Shown here piece by piece: positions 34,814 to 43,846 of a stretch of DNA of 64,000 nt; the stretch's first letter is position 1; each line of letters begins with the position of its first letter. Position numbers and translations under genes: made by a program. The notes beneath the pieces were generated by a model. That model saw only the letters and a list, made by a program, of their open reading frames with translations. It searched no databases and was not told where the DNA came from. The stretch comes from Phaeobacter sp. QD34_24 (GTDB lineage: Bacteria > Pseudomonadota > Alphaproteobacteria > Rhodobacterales > Rhodobacteraceae), in the NCBI RefSeq assembly GCF_028890115.1, contig NZ_JARCJD010000010.1, forward strand, positions 1 to 64,000, written 5' to 3'.

Positions 34814-35311
34814 ATGCCCGCTACAAACGCCCCCACCGGCTATTCCCGCCTGCAGATCGCGCTGCATTGGCTCGTCTTCGCGTTGATCGCGCAGCAATAT
34901 CTCTTCAAGGACGCGATGTCGGCTGCCTGGGACCGCATCACGGATGGGCTGGAGGCAGGATTCGACCCGCTGGTCCTTGCCCACGTTGCGGGCGGCGCGC
35001 TGGTGATGATCTTCGCGCTGTGGCGGTTGACCCTGCGCGCGCGGCGCGGGGTGCCCCCAGCGATCGAGGCCAGCAAAGTCCAGGGCATTCTCGCCAAGCT
35101 TACCCATGTGGGCCTTTACGCGCTGATGATCCTGATGCCGCTCAGCGGGTCCGTCGCGTGGTTCGGCGGGGTCGAAGCCGCAGCGCAGGGGCACAATGTG
35201 TTGAAGATTGTCCTGCTGGCTTTAGTCGCCCTGCATGTGGTCGGCGCGCTCTACCATCAGTTCGTGTTGCGTGACGGAACGCTGGCGCGGATGCGCCGTG
35301 CGCAGGACTGA
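34814..35311 (+). CDS. cytochrome b561-family membrane protein
   Basis: The 165-residue product has four hydrophobic helices, each with a candidate heme-ligand His: QIALHWLVF, LAHVAGGALVM, LTHVGLYALMI and LVALHVVGALYHQFV. Bacterial b561 proteins pass electrons between quinone and periplasmic acceptors such as superoxide. AAAGGATCC lies upstream. It is five bases ahead of the efflux adaptor gene, an unusual pairing of redox and export functions under one TetR repressor. Confidence 0.88.
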   Translation: MPATNAPTGYSRLQIALHWLVFALIAQQYLFKDAMSAAWDRITDGLEAGFDPLVLAHVAGGALVMIFALWRLTLRARRGVPPAIEASKVQGILAKLTHVGLYALMILMPLSGSVAWFGGVEAAAQGHNVLKIVLLALVALHVVGALYHQFVLRDGTLARMRRAQD

Positions 35312-35315
35312 GCCC

Positions 35316-36614
35316 ATGCGTCTGGGCCCACTTCTTGCCATTCCGCCCATTGCTCTTGGTGCTGCGGTTGCGATCTGGATGGTCTCGAACGCACCTGGTC
35401 CGGCGCAGATCGAAGGGCGCGCGCCCGGCCTGCCCGTCCGGGTGACGACGGTCGCAGCGGAGGATATCCGCCCGACCGCAGCCGCCTGGGGCAATCTAAG
35501 GGCGGCCGACACCTGGGTCGCCGTGGCCGAGGTGCAGGGCGAGGTGATCTGGCGCCATCCTGATCTGGAAGCCGGACGCCTGATCCCGGCCGGAACCGAG
35601 GTGTTGCAGATAGACCCGGCCGATTACGAACTGGCGCTTGCGCAATCGCAGGCCGATCTTGCGGCACTTGCCGCCGAGAGTGCTCAACTGGCCGCCGAGG
35701 CGGCCAATACGGCCCGAATCCTTGATCTGGAACGTGCCCGCTTGGAACTGGCCGAGGCTGATCTGACGCGCATCCGGACCCTGGCCCAACAGGGTACCGT
35801 CCCGCAATCACGCTCCGACGAGGCCGAGCGCGCCACGCTTCTGGCCCGCCGCACGGTTGCGGAATTGGAGAACACCCTCGCCCTGATCCCATCCCGCGAG
35901 GCGCGGATAGCGGCACAGGTCGCGCGCAGCGAGGCCGCCATCGACCGTGCGCGCCGCGCGCTCGACCGCACAACGCTGACGACGCCGTTCGACATGCGCG
36001 TGACCGAGGTAAATGCGGAGCTGTTTCAGACCGTCAGCCCCGGTCAGGTGGTGATCCGTGCCGACGGGATCGCAGCGGCCGAAGCCGTGGCCCATCTGCC
36101 AATCGACAGCTTTCGCCGCCTGCTGGGAGATGCGCCTGAAGGCATCACCCTTGCCGACATGATGCGCGACCTGCCAGCCACGCAAATCGAGGTGACGCTC
36201 AGCCCGCTGTCGGACCCGACCCAAATCTGGACCGCCCGCGTTGTCCGGATCGAAGGCGCGCTGGATGTACGTGCGCGCACCGTGCCGGTCATCGTCAGGG
36301 TTGATGACCCCTATGAAGGCGCGGACCCGCCCCGGCGCCTGCCGCTGGTGCCCAACATGCAGGTGCAGATTGCCTTTTCGGGTGCTTCTATGTCAGGCCT
36401 CATCGCAATCCCCGAAGCGGCACTCCATGGGGGCATGGTGCGTATCGCAAGCGCCGATAACAGGCTGGAGTTGCGGCCCGTCATCGCCGGTTTTGCACAA
36501 GACGGCTCGGTCATCATCACCGATGGGCTCGCCCCCGGCGACCGCGTGGTGATCGACGACATCGCTCCGGCCATCCCCGGCATGGCGCTAACGCCGGTCG
36601 AGGTCCAGCAATGA
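35316..36614 (+). CDS. RND efflux periplasmic adaptor (HlyD/AcrA type)
   Basis: This 432-residue membrane-fusion protein has an N-terminal signal anchor (about residues 5-25), lipoyl-like halves flanking a long coiled coil rich in Ala, Glu and Arg (about residues 100-215), and a C-terminal beta barrel. Its start at 35316 is five bases after the b561 stop, and it overlaps the pump gene by four bases. No outer-membrane factor gene is nearby, so it must recruit one from elsewhere. Confidence 0.9.
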   Translation: MRLGPLLAIPPIALGAAVAIWMVSNAPGPAQIEGRAPGLPVRVTTVAAEDIRPTAAAWGNLRAADTWVAVAEVQGEVIWRHPDLEAGRLIPAGTEVLQIDPADYELALAQSQADLAALAAESAQLAAEAANTARILDLERARLELAEADLTRIRTLAQQGTVPQSRSDEAERATLLARRTVAELENTLALIPSREARIAAQVARSEAAIDRARRALDRTTLTTPFDMRVTEVNAELFQTVSPGQVVIRADGIAAAEAVAHLPIDSFRRLLGDAPEGITLADMMRDLPATQIEVTLSPLSDPTQIWTARVVRIEGALDVRARTVPVIVRVDDPYEGADPPRRLPLVPNMQVQIAFSGASMSGLIAIPEAALHGGMVRIASADNRLELRPVIAGFAQDGSVIITDGLAPGDRVVIDDIAPAIPGMALTPVEVQQ

Positions 36615-39600
36615 TCCGCTGGTTCACTGGCCACCCGACGGCGGGAAACCTGCTGCTTCTGTTGTTCCTTGCAGCGGGCGTCTTTGCAGCACCCGGTCTC
36701 TTGCGCGAGACATTTCCCGATTTCCGCGCGGTCGAGGCCGAGATCACCGTGACCTATAGGGGTGCTGCCGCCGAAGATGTCGAAACCGCCATCTGCGCGC
36801 CGCTCTGGGATGGCGTGCAGGGTGTCGAGGGGCTGGAAACCTTCACCTGCTCCGCTCAGACCGGCCGCGCGCGCGCCGTTGCGACCATGGCGCCCGGCAA
36901 TGACGCGCTGCGCTTCGTCAATTCCTTGCGCACCGAGGTTTCGGCCATCGACACCTTCCCGGACCGCGCCGACCCGGCTGTCGTCCGTGAATTGCACCGC
37001 TCCGATCCGGTCACTTCGGTCGCCATATCGGGCGATCTACCGCTGGGCGAGTTGGATCTTTACGCCGACGCGCTGTCGGACCGACTGACCGCCCTGCCAG
37101 GTGTCGCGGGCGTCACCCGCGGAGGCCTCGGCACCCGGACACTCACCATCATCGCGGAGCGCGCCGTTCTCGACAGCCACGGGCTTACACCGTCGACGCT
37201 GGCCGCCGCCATCGCCGCGCAGAATATCGACCTGCCCGCCGGCGCGCTGGAGGGGTCGGGCGCGGACCTGACCCTGCGTTTCACCGCCGAACGCGACACG
37301 GTGACGGCGCTGGCCACAATCCCCGTGCTTGTGCTGCCGAACGGCGCGACGCTGACCTTGGGCGACGTGGCGGTGATCGAAGAACGCTTCGAGCCGCAGC
37401 AGGACCGCGCCTTTGTCGATGGCACCCCGGCCATCGTGATCGATGTGGCGAAGGCACTCGATGCCGACGCGCTGCGGGTGCTCGACGGGGTCGCCGCGTT
37501 GGTGGCCGAGGAAACCGCCCGCCTACCGGGCGCGATCACGGTGGAAGTGGTGCAGGATGTGACCTCCATCATCCGCGACCGGCTGGTGATGCTGGTACAG
37601 AACGGCGTCATCGGGCTTGTGCTGGTCGTCGTCGTGATGAGTCTGTTCTTCCGCCCCGGTTTCGCACTCTGGGCTGCGATGGGCCTGCCCGTGGCCTTTG
37701 CCGGGGCGTTTGTCTGGATGGGGCTGACCGGGCTCAGCCTGAACATGATGACGCTGGTCGCGCTTCTGATGGCGATCGGGATCGTGATGGATGATTCCAT
37801 CGTGATCGCGGATTCCATCGCGGTACACGCCGGCAAAGGCGCTACGGTCGAGACCGTGGCTGCCGGGGTCGCGGCCGTGGCGCCAGGCGTGATCTCATCC
37901 TTTCTCACGACGCTTGCCGTGTTCCTGCCCCTGGCCTTCCTTGCAGGCGAACTGGGCGCCGTCCTCGAAGTTCTGCCGATTGTCCTGTTAGCCGCATTGT
38001 TTGCGTCATTGATCGAAGCCTTCCTTATCCTCCCGCACCACCTCAAGGGCGGGATGAAGGAAACCAAGCCGTCGCGCTTTCGGATCCGCTTTGATGCAGG
38101 GTTCGGCTCCTTGCGCGAAGGCATGGGCCGAATGGCCGATACCGCGATCAAGGCGCGCTGGCTGGTCGCAGGGCTGGCGATCGGGGCGCTGATCTTGACC
38201 GTTGGCGCCTTGGGCAGCGGCGTGGTCAAGCGTGAGGCGATGCCCGAAATCGACGGCGACGTGCTCGAGGCGCGGCTGATGCTGCCCGCGGGCACCCCGC
38301 TGTCGCGCACGACCGAGGCGGTCGCGCAGGTCGAGGCGGCACTGGACCGGGTCAACGCCCGCCTCACCCAAGACCAGCCCGAGGCACAACCTCTGGTGAT
38401 CCGCCGCATCACCCGGCTGGGCCGTAATCTATCGGCTGGCGAGAGCGGTGCCCATGTCGCCACCGTCGCGGTAGACCTGCTGGGGGCCGAAACGCGCAGC
38501 AGCACGCTGGACGACATCGTCACGCTCTGGCGGGAGGAGATCGGGACGCTGCCCGGCGTCACCTCGCTGATTCTGACCGAGCCGGGGATCGGCCCGCAGG
38601 GCATCGCGGTCGAGCTACGCCTGAGCCACCCTGACCTCGCAACGCTGGAAGGGGCGGGCCGCGCCACTTTGGCGGAGCTTGAAACCTATGCCGGTGTGCG
38701 CAACGCGATCCTCGACCTGCGCCCCGGCGCACCGGAACTGCGGTTGAGCCTGTCGCCCGGCGCCGAGGCCCTGGGGCTGACCGCGACGGATGTGGCTGGC
38801 CAGCTTCGCGCGGCCTTCCTCGGCACGCAGCTTGCCGAAATCCGGCGCGGCGATCTGGCCTGGGATATCGAGGTGCGGCTGGCCGATGAGGACCGCGCCA
38901 CCCGCGCCGACCTGACCGCCTTCGAGATCGCACTGCCCGCGGGCGGCACCGTGCCTCTCTCCAGCATCGCCGCGATCACGGAGGCCCGCGGCTGGGGCAC
39001 CATCACGCGCCGTAGCGGTCTGCGCACGCTGACCGTCTCGGCCGATGTGGACGGCCGGATCGGCAATGCCGACGCGATTACCGCACGGCTTTTCGAGGGC
39101 TTCCTGCCTGATCTGGCTGCCGCCACCCCCGGCCTGACCTTCGAGATCGGCGGGCAAGCGGCCAATTCTGCGGAAACCGTCGCCTCCATCCTGCGCGGGT
39201 TCCTGATCGGGCTGGTGGGCATCTACCTTGTGCTCAGTTTCCAGTTCCGCAGCTATATCGAGCCGCTGATTGTGATGATCACCATCCCGCTGGCATTCCT
39301 CGGGGTGATCTGGGGTCATGTCCTGATGGGCTACAACATCTCCATGCCGTCTCTGGTGGGCGCGGCGTCGCTCGCGGGCATTGTGGTGAACAACGCGATC
39401 CTGCTGGTCGGCGTCATCAACACCCGCCGCGCCGAGGGACTGTCGGCAGCGCTGGCCGCAGGCGAAGCTGTGCGATCGCGGTTCCGTCCCATCTTCGTCT
39501 CGGTCTCGACGACGATCATGGGCATGGCACCCTTGCTGCTGGAATCCTCGACGCAGGCCCAGACGCTGAAGCCCCTTGTGATTTCCGTGGTGTTCGGCCT

Positions 39601-39688
39601 CATCGCAGCGACAGTCCTGATCCTGGTCGTGCTGCCCGCCTTCTACGCCGCGCTGGAGGACATCCGGGGCGACCGGCGCGAGGGCTGA
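36611..39688 (+). CDS. RND efflux transporter permease (AcrB/HAE type)
   Basis: The 1,025-residue inner-membrane pump has the RND pattern: one helix (FTGHPTAGNLLLLLFLAAG), a large periplasmic loop, six helices, a second loop and five helices. The proton-relay Asp pair is in AIGIVMDDSIVIADS in TM4. It probably exports a toxic compound sensed by the TetR regulator. It is the last clear core gene before the phage-like element. Confidence 0.93.
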   Translation: MIRWFTGHPTAGNLLLLLFLAAGVFAAPGLLRETFPDFRAVEAEITVTYRGAAAEDVETAICAPLWDGVQGVEGLETFTCSAQTGRARAVATMAPGNDALRFVNSLRTEVSAIDTFPDRADPAVVRELHRSDPVTSVAISGDLPLGELDLYADALSDRLTALPGVAGVTRGGLGTRTLTIIAERAVLDSHGLTPSTLAAAIAAQNIDLPAGALEGSGADLTLRFTAERDTVTALATIPVLVLPNGATLTLGDVAVIEERFEPQQDRAFVDGTPAIVIDVAKALDADALRVLDGVAALVAEETARLPGAITVEVVQDVTSIIRDRLVMLVQNGVIGLVLVVVVMSLFFRPGFALWAAMGLPVAFAGAFVWMGLTGLSLNMMTLVALLMAIGIVMDDSIVIADSIAVHAGKGATVETVAAGVAAVAPGVISSFLTTLAVFLPLAFLAGELGAVLEVLPIVLLAALFASLIEAFLILPHHLKGGMKETKPSRFRIRFDAGFGSLREGMGRMADTAIKARWLVAGLAIGALILTVGALGSGVVKREAMPEIDGDVLEARLMLPAGTPLSRTTEAVAQVEAALDRVNARLTQDQPEAQPLVIRRITRLGRNLSAGESGAHVATVAVDLLGAETRSSTLDDIVTLWREEIGTLPGVTSLILTEPGIGPQGIAVELRLSHPDLATLEGAGRATLAELETYAGVRNAILDLRPGAPELRLSLSPGAEALGLTATDVAGQLRAAFLGTQLAEIRRGDLAWDIEVRLADEDRATRADLTAFEIALPAGGTVPLSSIAAITEARGWGTITRRSGLRTLTVSADVDGRIGNADAITARLFEGFLPDLAAATPGLTFEIGGQAANSAETVASILRGFLIGLVGIYLVLSFQFRSYIEPLIVMITIPLAFLGVIWGHVLMGYNISMPSLVGAASLAGIVVNNAILLVGVINTRRAEGLSAALAAGEAVRSRFRPIFVSVSTTIMGMAPLLLESSTQAQTLKPLVISVVFGLIAATVLILVVLPAFYAALEDIRGDRREG

Positions 39689-39764
39689 TCAAGCGGCCGG
39701 ACCGCGATCCGCAGGACCGATCCTCCGCCCCCTTGTGATCGACAGCGCCTCGGACAGCCCGCGC

Positions 39765-39833
39765 GCAAAGAACCACTCCCCTGCGCGACAGGCCGACATG
39801 GGCAGCATACTGGCGCTCGCTCAAACCCTCCAT
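39765..39833 (-). pseudogene. truncated terminase small subunit-like fragment
   Basis: Reading leftward from 39833, MEGLSERQYAAHVGLSRR matches the N-terminus of small DNA-packaging/HTH proteins found in rhodobacteral prophages, as I recall the family. Similarity stops after about 20 residues and the frame runs meaninglessly into the RND gene. It marks the left edge of the phage-like element and is the only trace of a packaging module. The 39689-39943 gap holds nothing else recognisable. Confidence 0.35.
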
Positions 39834-39943
39834 GACGCACTCAGATTATCATTCAAAATCTTGCACTTATGTAGTTGATAAGCCTCCCCGCCAGAGCGAA
39901 CGTGGTCTCACGAAACGATGCAACTCACCACGGAGCCGCCACG

Positions 39944-40213
39944 ATGACCCGCCTGAACCCGCAGACAACGCCCCGCCACCAGCTGCGTGCCGAGAAGGCA
40001 CGTCGCAACAAGGAGGCAGCCCTGAACGCCTTCATCGGCAAGAAGGCCGAGATCGACGAGATGCTCGCCCGGCTCCAGAGCCTCAGCGATGAACATTTCA
40101 ACTGCCACCCCGACGAGATCAACTGGGGCCATGTCGGCACCCTTGAGCACTACGTCAGCTTGCTGAAGCGCATCACCGACAGCGCTTTCAGTGAAGGCGA
40201 GCACGCGGAATGA
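39944..40213 (+). CDS. small conserved hypothetical protein of the element
   Basis: The 89-residue product is polar and probably helical, with a basic N-terminal half (RHQLRAEKARRNKEAAL) and the acidic middle EIDEMLARLQSLSDEHF. The start at 39944 is preceded by CGGAG. It overlaps the next gene's first possible ATG by four bases. Similar short proteins commonly precede DUF3489 genes in rhodobacteral islands (recalled); no function is known. Confidence 0.6.
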   Translation: MTRLNPQTTPRHQLRAEKARRNKEAALNAFIGKKAEIDEMLARLQSLSDEHFNCHPDEINWGHVGTLEHYVSLLKRITDSAFSEGEHAE

Positions 40214-40227
40214 CAGGAGCCAAGGCC

Positions 40228-40446
40228 ATGGAAACCAGCACCATTCGCATTGCCATTCGCAAGCTGCCCGATCATTTCGACCCCAGCCGCATCACCACCG
40301 TCCTCGACGAAATAGAAAGCGCCCTGATGGACGACGGCGGCGTTTATGTCCGCGCCTACGCCGACAGCATGACGATCACCATCGAGGTGCCGACCAATCA
40401 GCTGATTGATGCAGCCGCCTGCCTGAAGGACCTCGCCTTGATCTGA
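40228..40446 (+). CDS. small hypothetical protein
   Basis: This 72-residue protein alternates beta-like and helical stretches (TIRIAIRKL, ITTVLDEIESALM, VYVRAYADSMTITIEV). AGGAG precedes the ATG at 40228; an ATG at 40210 overlapping the previous stop is the alternative start. No family is recognised. It belongs to the three-gene block ahead of the DUF3489 gene. Confidence 0.55.
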   Translation: METSTIRIAIRKLPDHFDPSRITTVLDEIESALMDDGGVYVRAYADSMTITIEVPTNQLIDAAACLKDLALI

Positions 40447-40541
40447 CATCGGGAAACCACCCCGAACTCCGGCCGCGCCGTTGCGCGGCTTGGGGTCGTA
40501 GAAGACCGCGACGGTCGCGGTCCGAACACGGAGACGACCCC

Positions 40542-41192
40542 ATGACCAAGCTTTCCGACACCCAGACAATCATCCTGTCCCGCGCGGCCCAAAACGAGGA
40601 CCGCATTGCCCTGCCACTGCCTGACAACCTGCGCGGCGGGGCCGCCGCCAAAGTTGTCAGCGCGATGCTCGCAAAAGGCTTTCTCGAAGAGGTCGAGACA
40701 GACATGCGCAACGGCGAGCCGGTCTGGCGCGAAACCGTAGACGGTCACGGCGCCACGCTGGTCGCGACCGATGCAGGGCTCGCCGCCATCGGCATTGAAC
40801 CCGACAGCGCGGAAGCCAAACCGACCAAGAACGCAGCCCCCAAGACCCGCACGCCGCGCGAGGGCACCAAGCAGGCCACGCTGATCGCCATGTTGCGCGC
40901 GCCAGACGGCGCGACCATCGCGGAGATCATGGCCGCGACTGGATGGCAGTCACACACCGTGCGCGGCGCGATGTCCGGGGCGCTCAAGAAAAAGCTCGGG
41001 CTCGAAGTGACCTCGGAGAAGATTGAGGATGGGGGCGCGTGTACAAACTCCCTGCCGCCTGACGCACCGGACACCAACAATTTGCTGGCCGCCGTCCCTC
41101 TGGGGCGGCGGTTGCTCATTTGGCGCTTCGCATTCGGATCGCTTCGAACACCCGCCGCAGGGCGAAGGATCGGGCGATGCTCACCACGGTGA
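40542..41192 (+). pseudogene. DUF3489 protein with a probable C-terminal frameshift
   Basis: Residues 1-165 follow the DUF3489 layout: an N-terminal helical region, a Lys/Thr/Pro-rich linker and a C-terminal winged-helix-like domain (QATLIAMLRAPDGATIAEIM, then GWQSHTVRGAMSGALKKKLGL). Normal members end soon after with a sequence like RVYKLPAA. Here, after EKIEDGG, the frame reads ACTNSLPPDAP and continues to 41192, while the next frame gives RVYKLPAA and stops at 41060-41062. A one-base deletion near 41034-41038 explains this. The domain itself remains readable, so it may still function. Confidence 0.7.
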
Positions 41193-41340
41193 AGATTGCC
41201 CCCATTTTCAAGTTCTGCGCCAGCGTCGTGTGCAGCCCGAAGATCGGGAAGATCAGGATCTGCGTGATGACCGCGACGCCGTAGCCATCCGCCACGTTGG
41301 CGACGGACTCGACCAGCGACATGAGGCGCGATTGCTTCAT
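41116..41340 (-). CDS. DUF7220 small membrane protein
   Basis: The 74-residue protein matches a short family common in rhodobacteral prophage-like islands: MSLVESVANVADGYGVAVITQ followed by ILIFPIFGLHTTLAQNLKMG and a basic tail RRVFEAIRMR. Two hydrophobic segments suggest a membrane location. It overlaps the upstream gene by four bases, and the frameshifted DUF3489 extension on the other strand by 77 bases. Function unknown. Confidence 0.72.
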   Translation of the reverse strand: MKQSRLMSLVESVANVADGYGVAVITQILIFPIFGLHTTLAQNLKMGAIFTVVSIARSFALRRVFEAIRMRSAK

Positions 41341-41534
41341 GTCGCCACCTCATCCATCGGCCAGCAATTGAGCCGCGAGAGTTCTGAGCGCATGCGCGGC
41401 AACCAGTGGGACCACGCCGTTGCCGCAAATTCGAAGGCGGTCCACCCGGTGGGCCAGCCCATCAGCGCCTCGACGAATGCTGGGTTCAGCGTCCGGCGCG
41501 GCTCAGAGATATCGCTCCCAGCCGTCGGCGTCAC
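41337..41534 (-). pseudogene. C-terminal fragment resembling phage DNA methyltransferase-associated proteins
   Basis: The frame (65 residues from a GTG) contains TLNPAFVEALMGWPTGWT and ends WLPRMRSELSRL-like, a pattern at the C-termini of phage proteins linked to cytosine methyltransferases (recalled). There is no methyltransferase domain upstream, where the GIY-YIG gene lies on the other strand. It is probably the tail of a larger gene cut by insertion of 41610-42491. It couples to the DUF7220 gene by ATGA. Confidence 0.5.
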
Positions 41535-41609
41535 CAGGACCTGGCGCCACTTGTGGATGTGGCAGTCAATGGTGCATGAACAAAGAAAAAATCAAGTGAG
41601 TTTAGGCAC

Positions 41610-42491
41610 ATGTCTCTCGGATTCGTTTACATCCTCGAAAACCCTAGTATGCCCGGGGTATTGAAGATCGGGCAAAGCGCAAAAGACCCGAACCAACGCG
41701 CCAGCGAACTCAGAACAACTGGCGTTCCGGACCCGTTCGAAGTCGTATACTTTGGTCTTTTTAAAGATTTTCAGCATTTGGAACGCGTGGTGCATGCCCA
41801 CCTTGCATCCTATCGACGATCAAACGACCGGGAGTTCTTTTCTCTGCCAGTTGAGGAAGCCGTTTCAGCTATCCGAAACTGCGCAACCGGCGCACCGATC
41901 TATGAGGAGCTTCATAAGGTTGACGAAAAGCAACTACGAGAAGAACAGCGTATCGCGGCTCGAGACCGCAAAAGAGAAGAGCGCTTACTCGATGCTCAAG
42001 GAGAGCTACACAACGCAACCGAGATCTTTTTGTCATCAAAGGGGTTGCGACTAGGTAGTCAGCGCGGCCCCACAGTTGAGCGCTTAGAAGGCATAGTCCA
42101 CCCGCAGAATAATATCGGCGTCTTTCGACGAAAGGCAGTCGAAATTGGCACTATGGGACTTCTCACGTCATTAGACGGCTTTCTTTGCGACCAAGGCGGC
42201 ACTTGGGATGATGCACTTATCCGGGCCTCGCTGGCGGGCAAAGTTCGACCATTCACGATTCTGCAGCTCGTATTACACAGTACCACTCAAATTTCCGCTG
42301 GCGAAAAGTCATGGTCGGCGGGAATGCCCTTCATGGTTTCACTCAGAGGCGCCGATAAGACTGTATGGGACGAATTCTTGAATTCTGCTCGAAATCGAAC
42401 GAAATCGCGCGGGCCGTTTGAGATGGTCTTGACCATTGATCGCGCCGCGAAGAAACCCAAGATAGATTTTTCTCTACCTAATTGCCTCTAG
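41610..42491 (+). CDS. GIY-YIG (T5orf172-type) nuclease-fold protein
   Basis: The 293-residue protein has an N-terminal T5orf172/GIY-YIG domain: GFVYILENPSMPGVLKIGQS, the Arg in NQRASELRTTG, and a late HAHLASYRR helix. A charged helical linker (about residues 110-150, Lys/Arg/Glu-rich) leads to a C-terminal domain I do not recognise. Base composition is visibly more AT-rich than its neighbours, it faces the opposite way from the surrounding early genes, and it lies next to a truncated gene, all pointing to recent insertion as phage cargo. Nuclease or DNA-recognition function is from the fold only. Confidence 0.75.
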   Translation: MSLGFVYILENPSMPGVLKIGQSAKDPNQRASELRTTGVPDPFEVVYFGLFKDFQHLERVVHAHLASYRRSNDREFFSLPVEEAVSAIRNCATGAPIYEELHKVDEKQLREEQRIAARDRKREERLLDAQGELHNATEIFLSSKGLRLGSQRGPTVERLEGIVHPQNNIGVFRRKAVEIGTMGLLTSLDGFLCDQGGTWDDALIRASLAGKVRPFTILQLVLHSTTQISAGEKSWSAGMPFMVSLRGADKTVWDEFLNSARNRTKSRGPFEMVLTIDRAAKKPKIDFSLPNCL

Positions 42492-42566
42492 CATGCACCT
42501 TTCCTTCCTGGGCGAGTGCGTGAACCAGGCAGTTCGAAAGAAGGTAAAGCCAGGTCATGCATCGCC

Positions 42567-43793
42567 TCAGCGTGGGTTGACCGTCAGATCGGCGAAGCTC
42601 TCGCCGGTCCCGTCCAGCACGGCCTCTTGGCCGGTGAACTGCTGCCAGCGCTGCACGGCGACATCGACATAGGCCGGGTTCAATTCGATCCCGAGGCAGA
42701 CCCGGCCCGTTGTTTCCGCCGCGATCAGCGTCGTGCCGGAGCCCATGAAGGGCTCGTAAACCGCTTGACCCGGGCTCGAATTATTGAGGATCGGCCGGCG
42801 CATGCATTCCACGGGCTTCTGCGTCCCGTGGACGGTCTTTTCATCCTGGTCCTTGTTCGCGATATGCCAGAGCGTTGTCTGCTTGCGGTCGCCTGCCCAG
42901 TGACCTTTGCCGGTCTTTTTGACCGCATACCACGCGGGCTCATGTTGCCAGTGATAATCACCCCGGCTCAGAACTAGCCGCTCTTTGGCCCAGACAATTT
43001 GCGAGCGGATGATGAACCCACAAGCTTCCAAGCTTTCCGCGACGGTCGCCGCATGCAGCGCGCCATGCCAGACATAGGCGACATCTCCCGGAAAGAGTGC
43101 CCAGGCGTCGCGCCAATCCGCGCGATCGTCGTTTAACACCTTGCCGGTGCGCTTGGTCTTGGCAGCGCCCATTTCGTTACGCCAACCTGGATCATATTCC
43201 ACACCGTATGGTGGATCGCTGACAAGCAATAGCGGCTTTACGCCGTTCAGCACTCTCTCGACATCCGTGGCGACCGTACTGTCACCGCAAAGTAATCGAT
43301 GGTTTCCCAAGATCCACAAATCGCCTGGGCGGCTGATCGGATCCTCGGGAGTTTCCGGAACCTCGTCTTCGCCGTCCAGCGGACCGGTGCCTTCCTCAAG
43401 GCTCGACATCAGTGCGTTAAGCTCATCGTCGGTAAAACCTGTCAGCCCGAGGTCGAAATCCGCCTCCAGCAGATCCGCCAGTTCGAGGTTCAAGAGGTCC
43501 TTGTCCCACTCTGCGTTCTCGCTGGAGCGGTTGTCCATGATCCGGAAGGCGCGCGCCTGGGACGCGGTCAGACCCTTGGCAACATGCACCGGCGCGGTCT
43601 TGAAGCCGAGCTTGCGGGCTGCTTCCAGCCGGGTGTGCCCGGCCAGAACCACCATCACCTCATCCACGACGATGGGCTGGCGCCACCCGAATTCCTGGAT
43701 CGAGGCCGCGACCGTGGCAATGGCCTGCTCGTTGCGGCGCGGGTTGCGCGCATAGGGAATGATCTGCTCAAGTGGCAGGTCGACGACGTCCAT
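42567..43793 (-). CDS. ParB-N / DNA methyltransferase fusion
   Basis: The 408-residue protein joins an N-terminal ParB/Srx-like nuclease domain (about residues 5-90, AGHTRLEAARKLG) to an N6/N4 amino-methyltransferase. The latter has the catalytic DPPY at residues 193-196 and the SAM-binding FMGSGTT loop near residue 355, so it is a beta-type enzyme. Such orphan methylases are common in alphaproteobacterial phages and protect or regulate phage DNA. No cognate restriction gene is adjacent. A perfect inverted repeat lies just upstream (43821-43846). Confidence 0.92.
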   Translation of the reverse strand: MDVVDLPLEQIIPYARNPRRNEQAIATVAASIQEFGWRQPIVVDEVMVVLAGHTRLEAARKLGFKTAPVHVAKGLTASQARAFRIMDNRSSENAEWDKDLLNLELADLLEADFDLGLTGFTDDELNALMSSLEEGTGPLDGEDEVPETPEDPISRPGDLWILGNHRLLCGDSTVATDVERVLNGVKPLLLVSDPPYGVEYDPGWRNEMGAAKTKRTGKVLNDDRADWRDAWALFPGDVAYVWHGALHAATVAESLEACGFIIRSQIVWAKERLVLSRGDYHWQHEPAWYAVKKTGKGHWAGDRKQTTLWHIANKDQDEKTVHGTQKPVECMRRPILNNSSPGQAVYEPFMGSGTTLIAAETTGRVCLGIELNPAYVDVAVQRWQQFTGQEAVLDGTGESFADLTVNPR

Positions 43794-43820
43794 GATGATG
43801 TCCTTGAAATGCCCACGAAG

Positions 43821-43846
43821 CGAAATGGGGTCAGTCCCCCATTTCG
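43821..43846. promoter_or_regulatory. perfect 10-base inverted repeat upstream of the methylase
   Basis: CGAAATGGGG (43821-43830) and CCCCATTTCG (43837-43846) are separated by six bases. The repeat sits 28 bases before the methylase start, so it may be an operator or an RNA hairpin in its leader. The wider 43794-44376 gap has only short unsupported frames. Confidence 0.55.
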
